Source: Ruminococcus sp. (GTDB lineage: Bacteria > Bacillota > Clostridia > Oscillospirales > Ruminococcaceae). From it: a stretch of DNA of 44,168 nucleotides. The notes below the pieces were generated by a model. It worked only from the letters and a program-made list of their open reading frames with translations. It had not been told where the DNA came from and made no database searches. Shown piece by piece: positions 8,308 to 16,619 of the stretch; the first letter of the stretch is position 1; every line of letters begins with the position of its first letter. Made by a program: the position numbers and the translations under genes. The DNA lies in the NCBI GenBank assembly GCA_017472145.1, contig JAFUQX010000005.1, positions 1 through 44,168 of the forward strand, in the 5' to 3' direction.

Positions 8308-9525
8308 ATGGCAAATAAAATTCAGATGACAACGCCGCTGGTCGAAATGGACGGCGACGAAATGACAAGAGTTCTGTGGCAGTGGATCAAGGACATCCTG
8401 CTGACACCGTATATCGACCTGAAAACCGAATACTATGACCTGGGTCTCCCCTGCCGTGAGAAAACCAAGGATCAGGTGACGGTAGACAGCGCAGAAGCTA
8501 CCAAAAAATACGGCGTAGCTGTAAAGTGCGCTACCATCACACCCAACGCAGCCAGAATGCCGGAGTACAACCTCTCCCAGATGTGGAAAAGCCCCAACGG
8601 CACCATCCGTGCGATCCTGGACGGCACGGTTTTCCGTACACCGATCCTGGTAAAGGGCATCGAGCCGTATATCCCTACCTGGACAAAGCCCATCACCATT
8701 GCCCGTCATGCTTACGGCGATGTTTACAAGAACACCGAAATGAAGGTGAAGCAGGGCAGCAAGGCTGAGCTGGTTATGACCGATGCGGAGGGCCGCGAGA
8801 CCCGTCAGCTGATCTTCGATTTCAAGGATACAGACGGTATCATTCAGGGCCTGCACAACAAGAATAACTCCATCGCCGGCTTTGCACGGGCCTGCTTCAA
8901 CTATGGTCTGGATCTGAAGCAGGATGTATGGTTTGCTACCAAGGATACCATCTCCAAGCAGTATGACCACACCTTCAAGGATATCTTCCAGGAGATCTAT
9001 GACAATGAGTACAAGGAGAAGTTTGAGGCCGCTGGCATTGAATACTTCTACACCCTGATCGACGATGCGGTTGCACGTGTCATCCGTTCAAACGGCGGCT
9101 ATATCTGGGCCTGCAAGAACTATGACGGCGATGTTATGTCCGACATGGTTTCTACTGCATACGGAAGCCTGGCTATGATGACCTCCGTTCTGGTTTCTCC
9201 GGACGGTATCTATGAGTATGAAGCCGCTCATGGTACGGTACAGCGCCACTACTATAAGTACCAGAAGGGCGAGGAGACCTCCACCAACTCTGTTGCTACC
9301 ATCTTCGCATGGAGCGGTGCGCTGCGCAAGAGAGGCGAGCTGGACAACCTGCCGGAGCTGATGGCCTTTGCAGACAAGCTGGAGCAGGCCACCATCCAGA
9401 CCATCGAGGACGGTATCATGACCGGAGACCTGTATATGATCTCCAAGCTGGAGAATAAGCAGAAGGTGAACTCCAGAGAGTTCCTGGAAGCCATCAACGA
9501 AAGACTGGCTGCATCGATGCAGTAA
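8308..9525 (+). CDS. icd: NADP-dependent isocitrate dehydrogenase
   Basis: This enzyme oxidises isocitrate to 2-oxoglutarate and CO2 with NADP+. At 405 residues it belongs to the homodimeric group shared with eukaryotic cytosolic enzymes. It starts [20 protein letters not shown] and carries the substrate loop [16 protein letters not shown] (~residues 94-109). Further motifs are [20 protein letters not shown] (metal-binding Asp) and [12 protein letters not shown] followed by [10 protein letters not shown]. The ribosome site is AAGGAG. Aconitase upstream provides its substrate and rex follows closely, consistent with redox-linked control. No Rex operator could be identified by eye. Confidence 0.97.
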   Translation: MANKIQMTTPLVEMDGDEMTRVLWQWIKDILLTPYIDLKTEYYDLGLPCREKTKDQVTVDSAEATKKYGVAVKCATITPNAARMPEYNLSQMWKSPNGTIRAILDGTVFRTPILVKGIEPYIPTWTKPITIARHAYGDVYKNTEMKVKQGSKAELVMTDAEGRETRQLIFDFKDTDGIIQGLHNKNNSIAGFARACFNYGLDLKQDVWFATKDTISKQYDHTFKDIFQEIYDNEYKEKFEAAGIEYFYTLIDDAVARVIRSNGGYIWACKNYDGDVMSDMVSTAYGSLAMMTSVLVSPDGIYEYEAAHGTVQRHYYKYQKGEETSTNSVATIFAWSGALRKRGELDNLPELMAFADKLEQATIQTIEDGIMTGDLYMISKLENKQKVNSREFLEAINERLAASMQ

Positions 9526-9571
9526 GCATCGGCACGCTTATCGGATGAAAAAGTGAGGTGCGACAACACGC

Positions 9572-10204
9572 ATGCAGAAAGATTCCATCTCTGAATCCGT
9601 CATCCGGCGTCTGCCCAGGTACTACCGGTTTCTATCGGAGCTGGAGGCGGCCGGAACACAGCGCACTTCTTCACGGGAGCTTGCCGCACAGCTGGGGCTT
9701 ACGGCCTCACAGATCCGGCAGGATCTCAACTGCTTCGGGGAATTCGGTCAGCAGGGCTATGGCTATAATGTGACCGCTCTGCGCCGTCAGCTGGAGCTGA
9801 TCATCGGTCTGAACCAGAGCCGCCCGGCTATCATCGTAGGGGCTGGTAATCTGGGGAAGGTCATTGCAGCAAACATCGATTTTGCGGCCTATGGCTTCCG
9901 CCTGACCGGAATCTTTGACATTGACCGGAATATCTGCGGCACAGAGATCGCAGGCTTTACTGTGACTCATATGGATACGCTGGAGACCTTCTGCGGAGAG
10001 GTTCATCCTGTTGTGGCTGTGCTGTGTATTCCTCAGGAGGCGGCACAGGAAACAGCCGATCACCTGGGTGCACTAGGCATCAGCGGCTTCTGGAACTTCA
10101 GCCACTGCGATCTGGAAACGGACCGCAGCCGCATTCAGGTTGAAAATGTGCATCTGGGGGACAGCCTTATGACCCTTTCCTTCCGGATGCCGAAGAAAGA
10201 CTAA
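9572..10204 (+). CDS. rex: Redox-sensing transcriptional repressor Rex
   Basis: Rex represses fermentation and electron-transfer genes and releases DNA when the NADH/NAD+ ratio rises. The 210-residue protein has the N-terminal winged helix (SVIRRLPRYYRFLSEL, then LTASQIRQDLNCFGEFGQQGYGY). A Rossmann domain follows, with VGAGNLGKVIA at about residue 90 and GIFDIDRNICG. The C-terminal helix region with FWNFS is used for dimer domain swapping. The start has only a weak GAGG about 13 bases upstream. It follows icd by 46 bases and may be cotranscribed. Confidence 0.95.
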   Translation: MQKDSISESVIRRLPRYYRFLSELEAAGTQRTSSRELAAQLGLTASQIRQDLNCFGEFGQQGYGYNVTALRRQLELIIGLNQSRPAIIVGAGNLGKVIAANIDFAAYGFRLTGIFDIDRNICGTEIAGFTVTHMDTLETFCGEVHPVVAVLCIPQEAAQETADHLGALGISGFWNFSHCDLETDRSRIQVENVHLGDSLMTLSFRMPKKD

Positions 10205-10235
10205 GCAAAATGTTTCGCCGTCTGCGGACGGCCGC

Positions 10236-10275
10236 AAGGGGCTGCTGCAAATCGATTCTTGCAACAGCCCCTTTT
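10236..10275 (+). terminator. Terminator after rex
   Basis: Arms aaggggctgctgcaa (10236-10250) and ttgcaacagcccctt (10259-10273) form a stem with one mismatch, followed by a short T stretch. It closely resembles the hairpins at 26685-26726 and 31350-31382. Confidence 0.75.
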
Positions 10276-10310
10276 CATAGAAAGGAGCTCAGCTTGTCGA
10301 AAAGCCTCTG

Positions 10311-10862
10311 AAAGCCTCCCCTTAGTAAGGGCAATGTCATCAACTTAAGCAGGTATAAAAGCTTTTTGGTGCAGCAATTTCTCGAAAATGCTGCCAGGGT
10401 CCAGGGACAGCGTCCCTGGTCGCTCTCCGCAGGCTCGCCATCCTTGGGCGAGTCTGCCGAACGCATTTCCGTTGGCGTTCGGGCTGAGAGCGAAACTCCC
10501 TGCGCTGTACTTCCGGCGCACGGAGAAAGGGGTGAAAAATGCGACAGCATTTTTCAGGGTGATTCCCCGCAGTGCGGGGAAATGTCAGCGAAGCTGACAA
10601 AGGGGACGGCGCCGTGGGCGGCGAACAAGACCGCTTCCCCTTGTTCCAACACTCCAGTAAGTTTCTCTTGAAAACGTCCCGGTGGGACGTTTTCAACGCA
10701 GCTATTCTTAAGTTGATGACATTGTTAGTAAGGAGAGGTGGCTGAGCGCAGCGAAGTCGGAAGGGATTGCAGAGTATGGAAAAACTACGATTTTACGCAC
10801 TTTTCTCAATCCCCTCAGTCGTCACTTCGTGCCGACAGCTCCCCTTACTAAGGGGAGCCCTA
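10311..10862. repeat. Dispersed palindromic repeat, copy C, split by a nested element
   Basis: The left end (cctccccttagtaagg, 10315-10330) and the rest (10725-10862, with ggctgagcgcagcgaagtcgg, the inner inverted pair and the terminal hairpin ctccccttactaaggggag) together make one copy of the family seen at 8120-8272. A 394-base palindromic element interrupts it. Confidence 0.85.
10331..10724. mobile_element. MITE-like element with 18-bp terminal inverted repeats and 9-bp target duplication
   Basis: The ends are perfect 18-base inverted repeats: caatgtcatcaacttaag (10332-10349) and cttaagttgatgacattg (10707-10724). The flanks are identical 9-base direct repeats ttagtaagg (10322-10330 and 10725-10733), as expected from a transposase cut. 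The interior has no convincing gene. It is a chain of short hairpins, such as ccagggacagcgtccctgg, gaacgcatttccgttggcgttc, ccccgcagtgcgggg and gtcagcgaagctgac. It is non-autonomous; the mobilising transposase is not in the window. Confidence 0.85.
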
Positions 10863-10917
10863 AGCGGAAAATTCTTAAAACAGACTGAACCCCTTTTCAT
10901 AGAAAGGAGCTTTGACC

Positions 10918-11628
10918 ATGCAAACACAACAGGATACCTCGGCCATTCTGGTCTGCGCCGGAAAGGCCACCCGCATGCAGGGACTGAATAAGATCCTGCT
11001 CCCGCTGGGCGAAAGCAATGTAGCCGGTACCAGCATGCTGGCCTTTGAGCGCTGCCAGCGAATTGCAGAAATCGTCATCGTGGCCCGGGCCTGTGATCAT
11101 GAGGCTCTGCGTGAAACCGCCGAAACATGCGGCATCACCAAACTGAAGGCCATCGTAGAGGGCGGCGATACCCGTCAGGCCAGTGTACTGAAGGGGCTGG
11201 AGGCTATTTCCTCCGAAACACAGCTTGTGGCCATCCATGACGGCGCACGTCCCCTGGTGCGTCCGGAGCAGATCGAACAGGTCATCCGGGATGCAGCCGT
11301 GTTCGGCGGAGCGACCCTGGGCGTGCCGGTGAAGGATACCATCAAGGTGGTAAGTGACGGGCTGATCGTGGATACACCCTACCGTCCCAGCCTGTATATT
11401 ACCCAGACACCGCAGATTTTCAAGAAGGCCGTCTACTGGAAGGGTGTACAGTTCGCTGTTGAGCACGGACTGGACTTCACCGATGACTGCCAGCTTGTGG
11501 AAGCCATCGGCTGCAAGGTGCACATGACTGTGGGGGACTACACCAATATCAAGATCACCACACCGGAGGATATTGAGATCGCACAGATCCTCCTCCGGAA
11601 CACCATGAAAAAGGAGGAAACGGTATGA
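10918..11628 (+). CDS. ispD: 2-C-methyl-D-erythritol 4-phosphate cytidylyltransferase
   Basis: IspD transfers CMP from CTP to methylerythritol phosphate in the MEP isoprenoid pathway. The 236-residue protein has the nucleotide-binding start [20 protein letters not shown], where the usual second Gly and PKQ are changed to A and [12 protein letters not shown] (~residue 110), the core motif, is intact, and [11 protein letters not shown] follows. The ATG at 10918 has GGAG eight bases upstream. It overlaps ispF by four bases (ATGA), giving a two-gene unit. The variant first loop suggests a divergent but probably active enzyme. Confidence 0.93.
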   Translation: MQTQQDTSAILVCAGKATRMQGLNKILLPLGESNVAGTSMLAFERCQRIAEIVIVARACDHEALRETAETCGITKLKAIVEGGDTRQASVLKGLEAISSETQLVAIHDGARPLVRPEQIEQVIRDAAVFGGATLGVPVKDTIKVVSDGLIVDTPYRPSLYITQTPQIFKKAVYWKGVQFAVEHGLDFTDDCQLVEAIGCKVHMTVGDYTNIKITTPEDIEIAQILLRNTMKKEETV

Positions 11629-12113
11629 GTCTGCCTTTTCGTATCGGGCACGGATATGACGTGCACCGTCTGACAGAAAACCGAAAGCTCATCCTGGGCG
11701 GCGTGGATATCCCCTATGAAAAGGGGTTGCTGGGACATTCTGATGCCGACGTGCTGCTCCATGCCATTTCAGATGCGCTGCTGGGTGCTCTGGCTCTGGG
11801 TGATATCGGAAAGCATTTCCCGGACACAGACCCGGCCTATGCCGGAGCGGACAGCCTGCTGCTCCTGAAGCAGGTTGCAGCTCTGATCCAGGAAAAGGGC
11901 TATGCTGTAGGCAATCTGGACGCTACCATTCTCTGCCAGAGACCCAAGCTTGCGCCCTACATTCCGCAGATGCGTGAGAATATCGCAAAGGCCTGCGGCG
12001 TGGATACAGACGCTGTCAGCGTAAAGGCCACTACGGAAGAAAAGCTGGGCTTCACCGGCGCAGGTGAGGGTATTGCTGCTCATTGCATCGCACTGCTTGT
12101 GAAGCTGAATTGA
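11625..12113 (+). CDS. ispF: 2-C-methyl-D-erythritol 2,4-cyclodiphosphate synthase
   Basis: IspF cyclises CDP-methylerythritol 2-phosphate with loss of CMP. At 162 residues it has the normal length. The metal ligands are visible in GHGYDVHRL (Asp and His near residues 11-13) and [21 protein letters not shown] (His near 45). Conserved [12 protein letters not shown] and [20 protein letters not shown] follow. It is translationally coupled to ispD by the ATGA overlap, and a strong terminator stands 12 bases after its stop. Confidence 0.97.
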   Translation: MSLPFRIGHGYDVHRLTENRKLILGGVDIPYEKGLLGHSDADVLLHAISDALLGALALGDIGKHFPDTDPAYAGADSLLLLKQVAALIQEKGYAVGNLDATILCQRPKLAPYIPQMRENIAKACGVDTDAVSVKATTEEKLGFTGAGEGIAAHCIALLVKLN

Positions 12114-12124
12114 CACATCCTACA

Positions 12125-12161
12125 AAGACTGCTGAGCCGACCGGAACAGCAGTCTTTTTAT
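12125..12161 (+). terminator. Terminator after ispF
   Basis: A perfect 10-bp stem AAGACTGCTG / CAGCAGTCTT with a 12-base loop is followed by TTTTATTT. Confidence 0.92.
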
Positions 12162-12190
12162 TTGACATCATACAGAATGAATGCTATAAT
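12162..12190 (+). promoter_or_regulatory. Consensus sigma-A promoter of the tandem dockerin operon
   Basis: TTGACA (12162-12167) and TATAAT (12185-12190), both perfect, are spaced by 17 bases, directly after the ispF terminator. The predicted leader is about 160 bases and contains a dockerin remnant. Confidence 0.93.
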
Positions 12191-12239
12191 TTGGAGTAGA
12201 TCGATTTATGGAAGGAGAATCGATCTCCGTACAGACAGC

Positions 12240-12341
12240 GGGGATGTCAACGGGGACGGCGTGATCAATATATCTGATGCAGTCGTTACCCTCACCTATT
12301 CTGCACAATAGGCCGCCGGGCTCAGTCCCGGCTGGAACTAA
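12240..12341 (+). pseudogene. Dockerin remnant in the operon leader
   Basis: In one frame this reads GDVNGDGVINISDAVVTLTY, then SAQ, an in-frame TAG (12309-12311), and AAGLSPGWN with a TAA at 12339-12341. It is one dockerin half-repeat joined to the ending typical of the three genes downstream, and it has no start codon. After its stop comes the same spacer that separates the three genes (aagaaaggaaaact...atg). It is probably the 3' scar of a deleted upstream paralogue. Confidence 0.85.
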
Positions 12342-12356
12342 GAAAGGAAAACTCAT

Positions 12357-13904
12357 ATGAAAAAGAAGCTCACTGCCGCTCTTACAGCGGCAATCACCAC
12401 TGCGGCCATTTCTCTCCCGGTATATGCAGAACATAAGACGGTTCAGATGACCGTTGCGCCGGAGAATATGCTGAATGTACAGGTCGTTGACCCGGACGGA
12501 AATCCGGTAGAAGGCGTCGAAGTGACGATGACCAATTCCTCCGGTACAAAGGTGGCCCGTTGGAATACAGGTGATATCTATAATTATTATCGTTCAAATT
12601 CCGGAATTGACCTTTACAGCAAGCTTCCGGACAGCAACTGCCATTTCACGGAGCCTATTGAAACCTTTACCTCTCTGGCGGCCCCTTATACCGTCGCCGA
12701 CCTGAATGGCTATACGGACAACAGCTTTTCATCCGGAGAATTTGAGGATGATGTATGGTTCACCTCCGGCCAGAAGCGCACGCTTACACTCCTGGCCTAT
12801 GACCCGGATCTTGCAGCGGATACTTCCCTTGCTGCAAATCAGCTGGGAATATACAGAAGCGGCGGATGGAACAACCGCAGCACCTCCACTTATTTTCAGC
12901 TTGACAACACTGTATTCCAGATCAATCACGTGAGCAATGAATCAGGAGGATTGAGCGGCGGATTCGAAGGACTCCCGGCACTGGATGTATCTCAGAATAA
13001 TATCGGTATATTAGCGACTCACAGTCTTACGGATACAGATTTTGAAAAGATGTATTTCGGTGTGGAGTACAGCGAGCTGACGGCGGCGGATACTTTCTCT
13101 GATGCTTTCTCATTTGATCCGGACGCACGGGAATATATCAAGTACCGCGTACACATCACAGAGCTAGACTGGGTCCATGATTCTTTTGACGCCTGGGACA
13201 ATGCATCCGGCACCTTCAGCGCAGACGGACACATATATACCCTTGCTCAGGACCTTGACAGCACAGCAGGACTGGACTATACCACCTCGACACTTCAGAT
13301 CGTCAGCGGTATGATGGTTTCTGCGCCCATTCCGGATGAAAACGGCTACATCGAGTTCTATGTGGACAAGGCAACCCGCCGGTTCAGTGCCTATGTTGCC
13401 GGTGCATGGAAAAAATATGACTCTGCTTCCTCCTGGGACTGCGGTTATCTGGAAGACTACGCACTCAATGAATTGGCCGGGACGCACTACTCTCTCGAGG
13501 TAAGTGCAGTCACCCTGCCGGAAACAGGAGACACTCTCATAGATGTTCCGGCCGGAGAATATACGCTGTCCATTACGGACAATGTACCGGCCAGATTGCT
13601 TGCACCTGGGTCTGTCTCTGTAAATGTGGCTGCATCTCAGGAGGTGCAGAATGTGACGATCGTACTGGATGCGCTGTGCACAAAGGGTGATGTCAACGAG
13701 GACGGCGTGGCAGACATATCGGATGCGACCCTGGCGCTCACCCACTATGCCCGGACGGCCGCCAGTCTTGATTCCGGTCTGAGTGATGTACAGATATCCG
13801 CAGCTGATGTGGATGAGGACGGCGTGATCACCCTCTCTGATGCAACTGCTATCCTCACCTATTATGCACAATATGCCGCCGGGCTCAATCCCGGCTGGAA
13901 CTAA
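12357..13904 (+). CDS. Secreted dockerin protein, one copy of a novel ~380-residue module
   Basis: A 515-residue protein with a signal peptide (MKKKLTAALTAAITTAAISL, cleavage near VYA-E). One long module at about residues 35-440 matches no family I know. It opens with NVQVVDPDGNPVEGVEV and contains YIKYRVHITELD. The signature LQIVSGMMVSAPIPDENGYI is followed by EFYVDKATRRF, and the module closes with LIDVPAGEYTLSI and VQNVTIVLD. The opening and closing pieces resemble the start and end of Cna_B-type Ig domains, so the module may be such a fold with a large insert (inference). A canonical two-repeat type I dockerin occupies the last ~70 residues (GDVNEDGVADISDATLALTH; DVDEDGVITLSDATAILTYY). 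It is first of three tandem paralogues, and its function is unknown. Cellulosome attachment is likely. Confidence 0.9.
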   Translation: MKKKLTAALTAAITTAAISLPVYAEHKTVQMTVAPENMLNVQVVDPDGNPVEGVEVTMTNSSGTKVARWNTGDIYNYYRSNSGIDLYSKLPDSNCHFTEPIETFTSLAAPYTVADLNGYTDNSFSSGEFEDDVWFTSGQKRTLTLLAYDPDLAADTSLAANQLGIYRSGGWNNRSTSTYFQLDNTVFQINHVSNESGGLSGGFEGLPALDVSQNNIGILATHSLTDTDFEKMYFGVEYSELTAADTFSDAFSFDPDAREYIKYRVHITELDWVHDSFDAWDNASGTFSADGHIYTLAQDLDSTAGLDYTTSTLQIVSGMMVSAPIPDENGYIEFYVDKATRRFSAYVAGAWKKYDSASSWDCGYLEDYALNELAGTHYSLEVSAVTLPETGDTLIDVPAGEYTLSITDNVPARLLAPGSVSVNVAASQEVQNVTIVLDALCTKGDVNEDGVADISDATLALTHYARTAASLDSGLSDVQISAADVDEDGVITLSDATAILTYYAQYAAGLNPGWN

Positions 13905-13919
13905 GAAAGGAAAACTTAT

Positions 13920-16604
13920 ATGAAAAAGAAAATGACAGCCATGCTGACCGCTGCGGCCCTGACGTTCTCCCTTGCCAATGGAATGCCGGTCACAGCGGAG
14001 GACCCGGATCTCGACCTCCTGATCACACCGCCCAATCATCTGCATGTAGAGACTCTGAATGCGGCCGGAGAAACCGTAAACACAGAAATGAAGCTGATCG
14101 ATTCCAATGGCGTCTGCCAGGTAAAATTCGGCACACCTGGTTTCGAATTTCTCATAAATGAAACGCAGATCGAAGTGGATAAGCCCTATAAGACAGATTA
14201 TAGCTTCTCCATTCCGGTTACCGAAATCTTACAGTATATTCCCAGCGGCCTGGAATTTCTCCGCATCGACAATATACTATCCAGCGATGACCTTTCAAAG
14301 TATGATCTGAGTGTTGCCGAGGGAACATCCAGCAGCCATACCATGTACCTCAAAAACAAGCATGATACAACGGCCCTTACAGTGCCGGTCAATACCATCG
14401 GTATCTATGCGGACGATGCGATCGCTTCAAAAACGGTAGATCTCACATTCAGCATGGATGATACGGTCTATGCGATAGAAGACAGTCTTCTGGAGGACAG
14501 AAACATTGCCTTTTATCCTTATATAAATACAGAGAACCACCCGGAATTCAGTATGAATGATCCGAACAGCAGTCTGAGTTATGGCAGCCTGGACTATGAT
14601 CGATCTGTAGATAAATTTGATATGACCGGTGAAGAAACGGAATATGTTCTCTACACAATGCATATCTCTGAGCTTAATGATATGTTTATGAGCAACGGCA
14701 CCTTCTATGTGGAGAATGATGACTATGGAACAACGGTAATCGACCTGAAGCAGGATACGAACGAAACGGCCAGCGGTCTGATCATCGTCAGCGGTTCCAT
14801 GGTCAATGCTGTAGTCCCTGATGAACGAGGCAATATCCAGTTTTATGCGGAGAAGGAGCACAGGTATATATATGGTTGTCTTATATCCGCATGCCTGTAT
14901 CATGATAAAACCACCGGTAAAACGCTCGGCCGATCACTGATGGGAAGAGACATTTACAATTGCGCCGCAGAAAAAATGAATATAACGCTCACCGCAACGG
15001 ATTTTCCGGAAACAGGCACAAATATGCTGAATGTACCAGCTGGTGCGTATACCATCGAGTTTGCGTCTGTACCGGATGGATACCTCACCCCCGACCCGAT
15101 TCCTGTCACGGTAACAGATTCTGACGAGATACAGAACGTCTGCATTGTGCTGGAGGAAGGCACAGATCCGGCGGTTCCTGAGCCGCAGCCAGAGCCCTTG
15201 CCGGAGGGTGAGATGGTCTATCCTGAGGACAATATTCTGAATATCCTTGTACAGGATGAGAACGGAAATCTCATTCCGGATGCAACACTGGAGCTTAAAA
15301 ATGACACCGTCAATGAAAAATTTGACTCCGACGGCAGCTACCGCTACAACGGAAATTACCGTTACCATTCCGACTCTCCCCTCACCTGGTATTCAAGTAC
15401 CGATAAGGACCGGTCCATGTACATTCCCCTTGAGGAAATTGCCGCACGGGCCCAGACTGAGAACGCCTTTATGATGCAGTATACAGATGAGGATGATGAA
15501 AGACGCTTTTCCGAAGAGAATATCACCTTTTCATCCGGTGAAACAAAGGAGGTCTCTCTCCTTTCAAAGGAAGAAACGACCGCCGTGGACGCTGTCCTTC
15601 CAGCCGGACACATTGGAGTGTATGGCGATCCGAAATGGGAAAGCAATTCTTCTCCCTATATACCGTACCTTCTCGTGAATGAGCAGCCCTATTATTTCAG
15701 CTCAGATGAAAATACAGGCATATATGGAGACATAACCTGCTATGATATCGGCGAATATACAGACCTCGTTTACTACGGACTCTTTAATCCGGAGTTTGAA
15801 TCAGCAGGAGAAAGTCTGCTCACTCCCTCAGGCGGCCGATATGTGGATCCCAAGCCAAAGCTTTCGGAGGAACCCACAGAATATATAAAGCAGCGGATAC
15901 ATGTAAGCGAGATTTCCGATCAATTCAGATCAGACGGAACGGTCATACTGGAGGATATTCTGTTCAATCCCCGGAGCAATAGATCCGACGCACGCTGTCT
16001 GCTTCTGCTTATAAGCGGCGGCATGGTGAATGCAGTGATACCGGATGAAGACGGTTATGTGGAATTCTATGTAGAAAAGGAGAGCCGGCGCTACTCCTTT
16101 GAATCGATATATCAATACAGTCTCGTGGCCAACAGCTATATAGGGGCTGGTACGATGAAAATACGTGCACAGGGAAGCGCAGCAGACAAGTACACCGACA
16201 CCTATACAGCCGTTACGCTTCCGCAGGAGGGAATTGTTCTGACGACCGTCCCGGACGGCGAATATACCATTGAATTCACAGATGTCCCGGAAAATTACAT
16301 AGAGCCGGAGAAAACTACCCTGGTGGTCGGAGAGACCGAGGGCGTTCAGACTGTCATCCTCACGCTGGAAAAGGAATATATCCTGGGTGATGTCAACGAG
16401 GACGGCGTGGTAGACATATCGGATGCGACCCTGGCGCTCACCCACTATGCCCGGACGGCAGCCAGTCTCAGCTCGGATCTGACCGGGACTCAGCTCCTGG
16501 CGGCGGATATTGACGGGGACGGCGTGATCACCATTGCCGATGCAACCGCCATCCTCACCTATTATGCACAATATGCCGCCGGGCTCAATCCCAGCTGGAA
16601 CTAA
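13920..16604 (+). CDS. Secreted dockerin protein, two copies of the novel module
   Basis: An 894-residue paralogue of the preceding gene. It has a signal peptide (MKKKMTAMLTAAALTFSLAN) and module A at ~35-415, with signature IIVSGSMVNAVVPDERGNIQ. A Pro/Glu linker follows (PEPQPEPLPEGEMVYPEDN), then module B at ~440-815 with LLISGGMVNAVIPDEDGYVE. The C-terminal dockerin has GDVNEDGVVDISDATLALTH and DIDGDGVITIADATAILTYY. The 15-base spacer to the previous stop is almost identical to the one before gene 1 and the one after this gene, which shows tandem duplication. There are no catalytic motifs that I recognise. It could be a structural, adhesive or binding subunit. Confidence 0.9.
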   Translation: MKKKMTAMLTAAALTFSLANGMPVTAEDPDLDLLITPPNHLHVETLNAAGETVNTEMKLIDSNGVCQVKFGTPGFEFLINETQIEVDKPYKTDYSFSIPVTEILQYIPSGLEFLRIDNILSSDDLSKYDLSVAEGTSSSHTMYLKNKHDTTALTVPVNTIGIYADDAIASKTVDLTFSMDDTVYAIEDSLLEDRNIAFYPYINTENHPEFSMNDPNSSLSYGSLDYDRSVDKFDMTGEETEYVLYTMHISELNDMFMSNGTFYVENDDYGTTVIDLKQDTNETASGLIIVSGSMVNAVVPDERGNIQFYAEKEHRYIYGCLISACLYHDKTTGKTLGRSLMGRDIYNCAAEKMNITLTATDFPETGTNMLNVPAGAYTIEFASVPDGYLTPDPIPVTVTDSDEIQNVCIVLEEGTDPAVPEPQPEPLPEGEMVYPEDNILNILVQDENGNLIPDATLELKNDTVNEKFDSDGSYRYNGNYRYHSDSPLTWYSSTDKDRSMYIPLEEIAARAQTENAFMMQYTDEDDERRFSEENITFSSGETKEVSLLSKEETTAVDAVLPAGHIGVYGDPKWESNSSPYIPYLLVNEQPYYFSSDENTGIYGDITCYDIGEYTDLVYYGLFNPEFESAGESLLTPSGGRYVDPKPKLSEEPTEYIKQRIHVSEISDQFRSDGTVILEDILFNPRSNRSDARCLLLLISGGMVNAVIPDEDGYVEFYVEKESRRYSFESIYQYSLVANSYIGAGTMKIRAQGSAADKYTDTYTAVTLPQEGIVLTTVPDGEYTIEFTDVPENYIEPEKTTLVVGETEGVQTVILTLEKEYILGDVNEDGVVDISDATLALTHYARTAASLSSDLTGTQLLAADIDGDGVITIADATAILTYYAQYAAGLNPSWN

Positions 16605-16619
16605 GAAAGGAAAACTTAT

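Noticed and set aside
10340-10696. ORFs of 91-118 codons within 10275-10696
   Set aside because: They lie in the palindromic MITE interior, on both strands, without ribosome sites.
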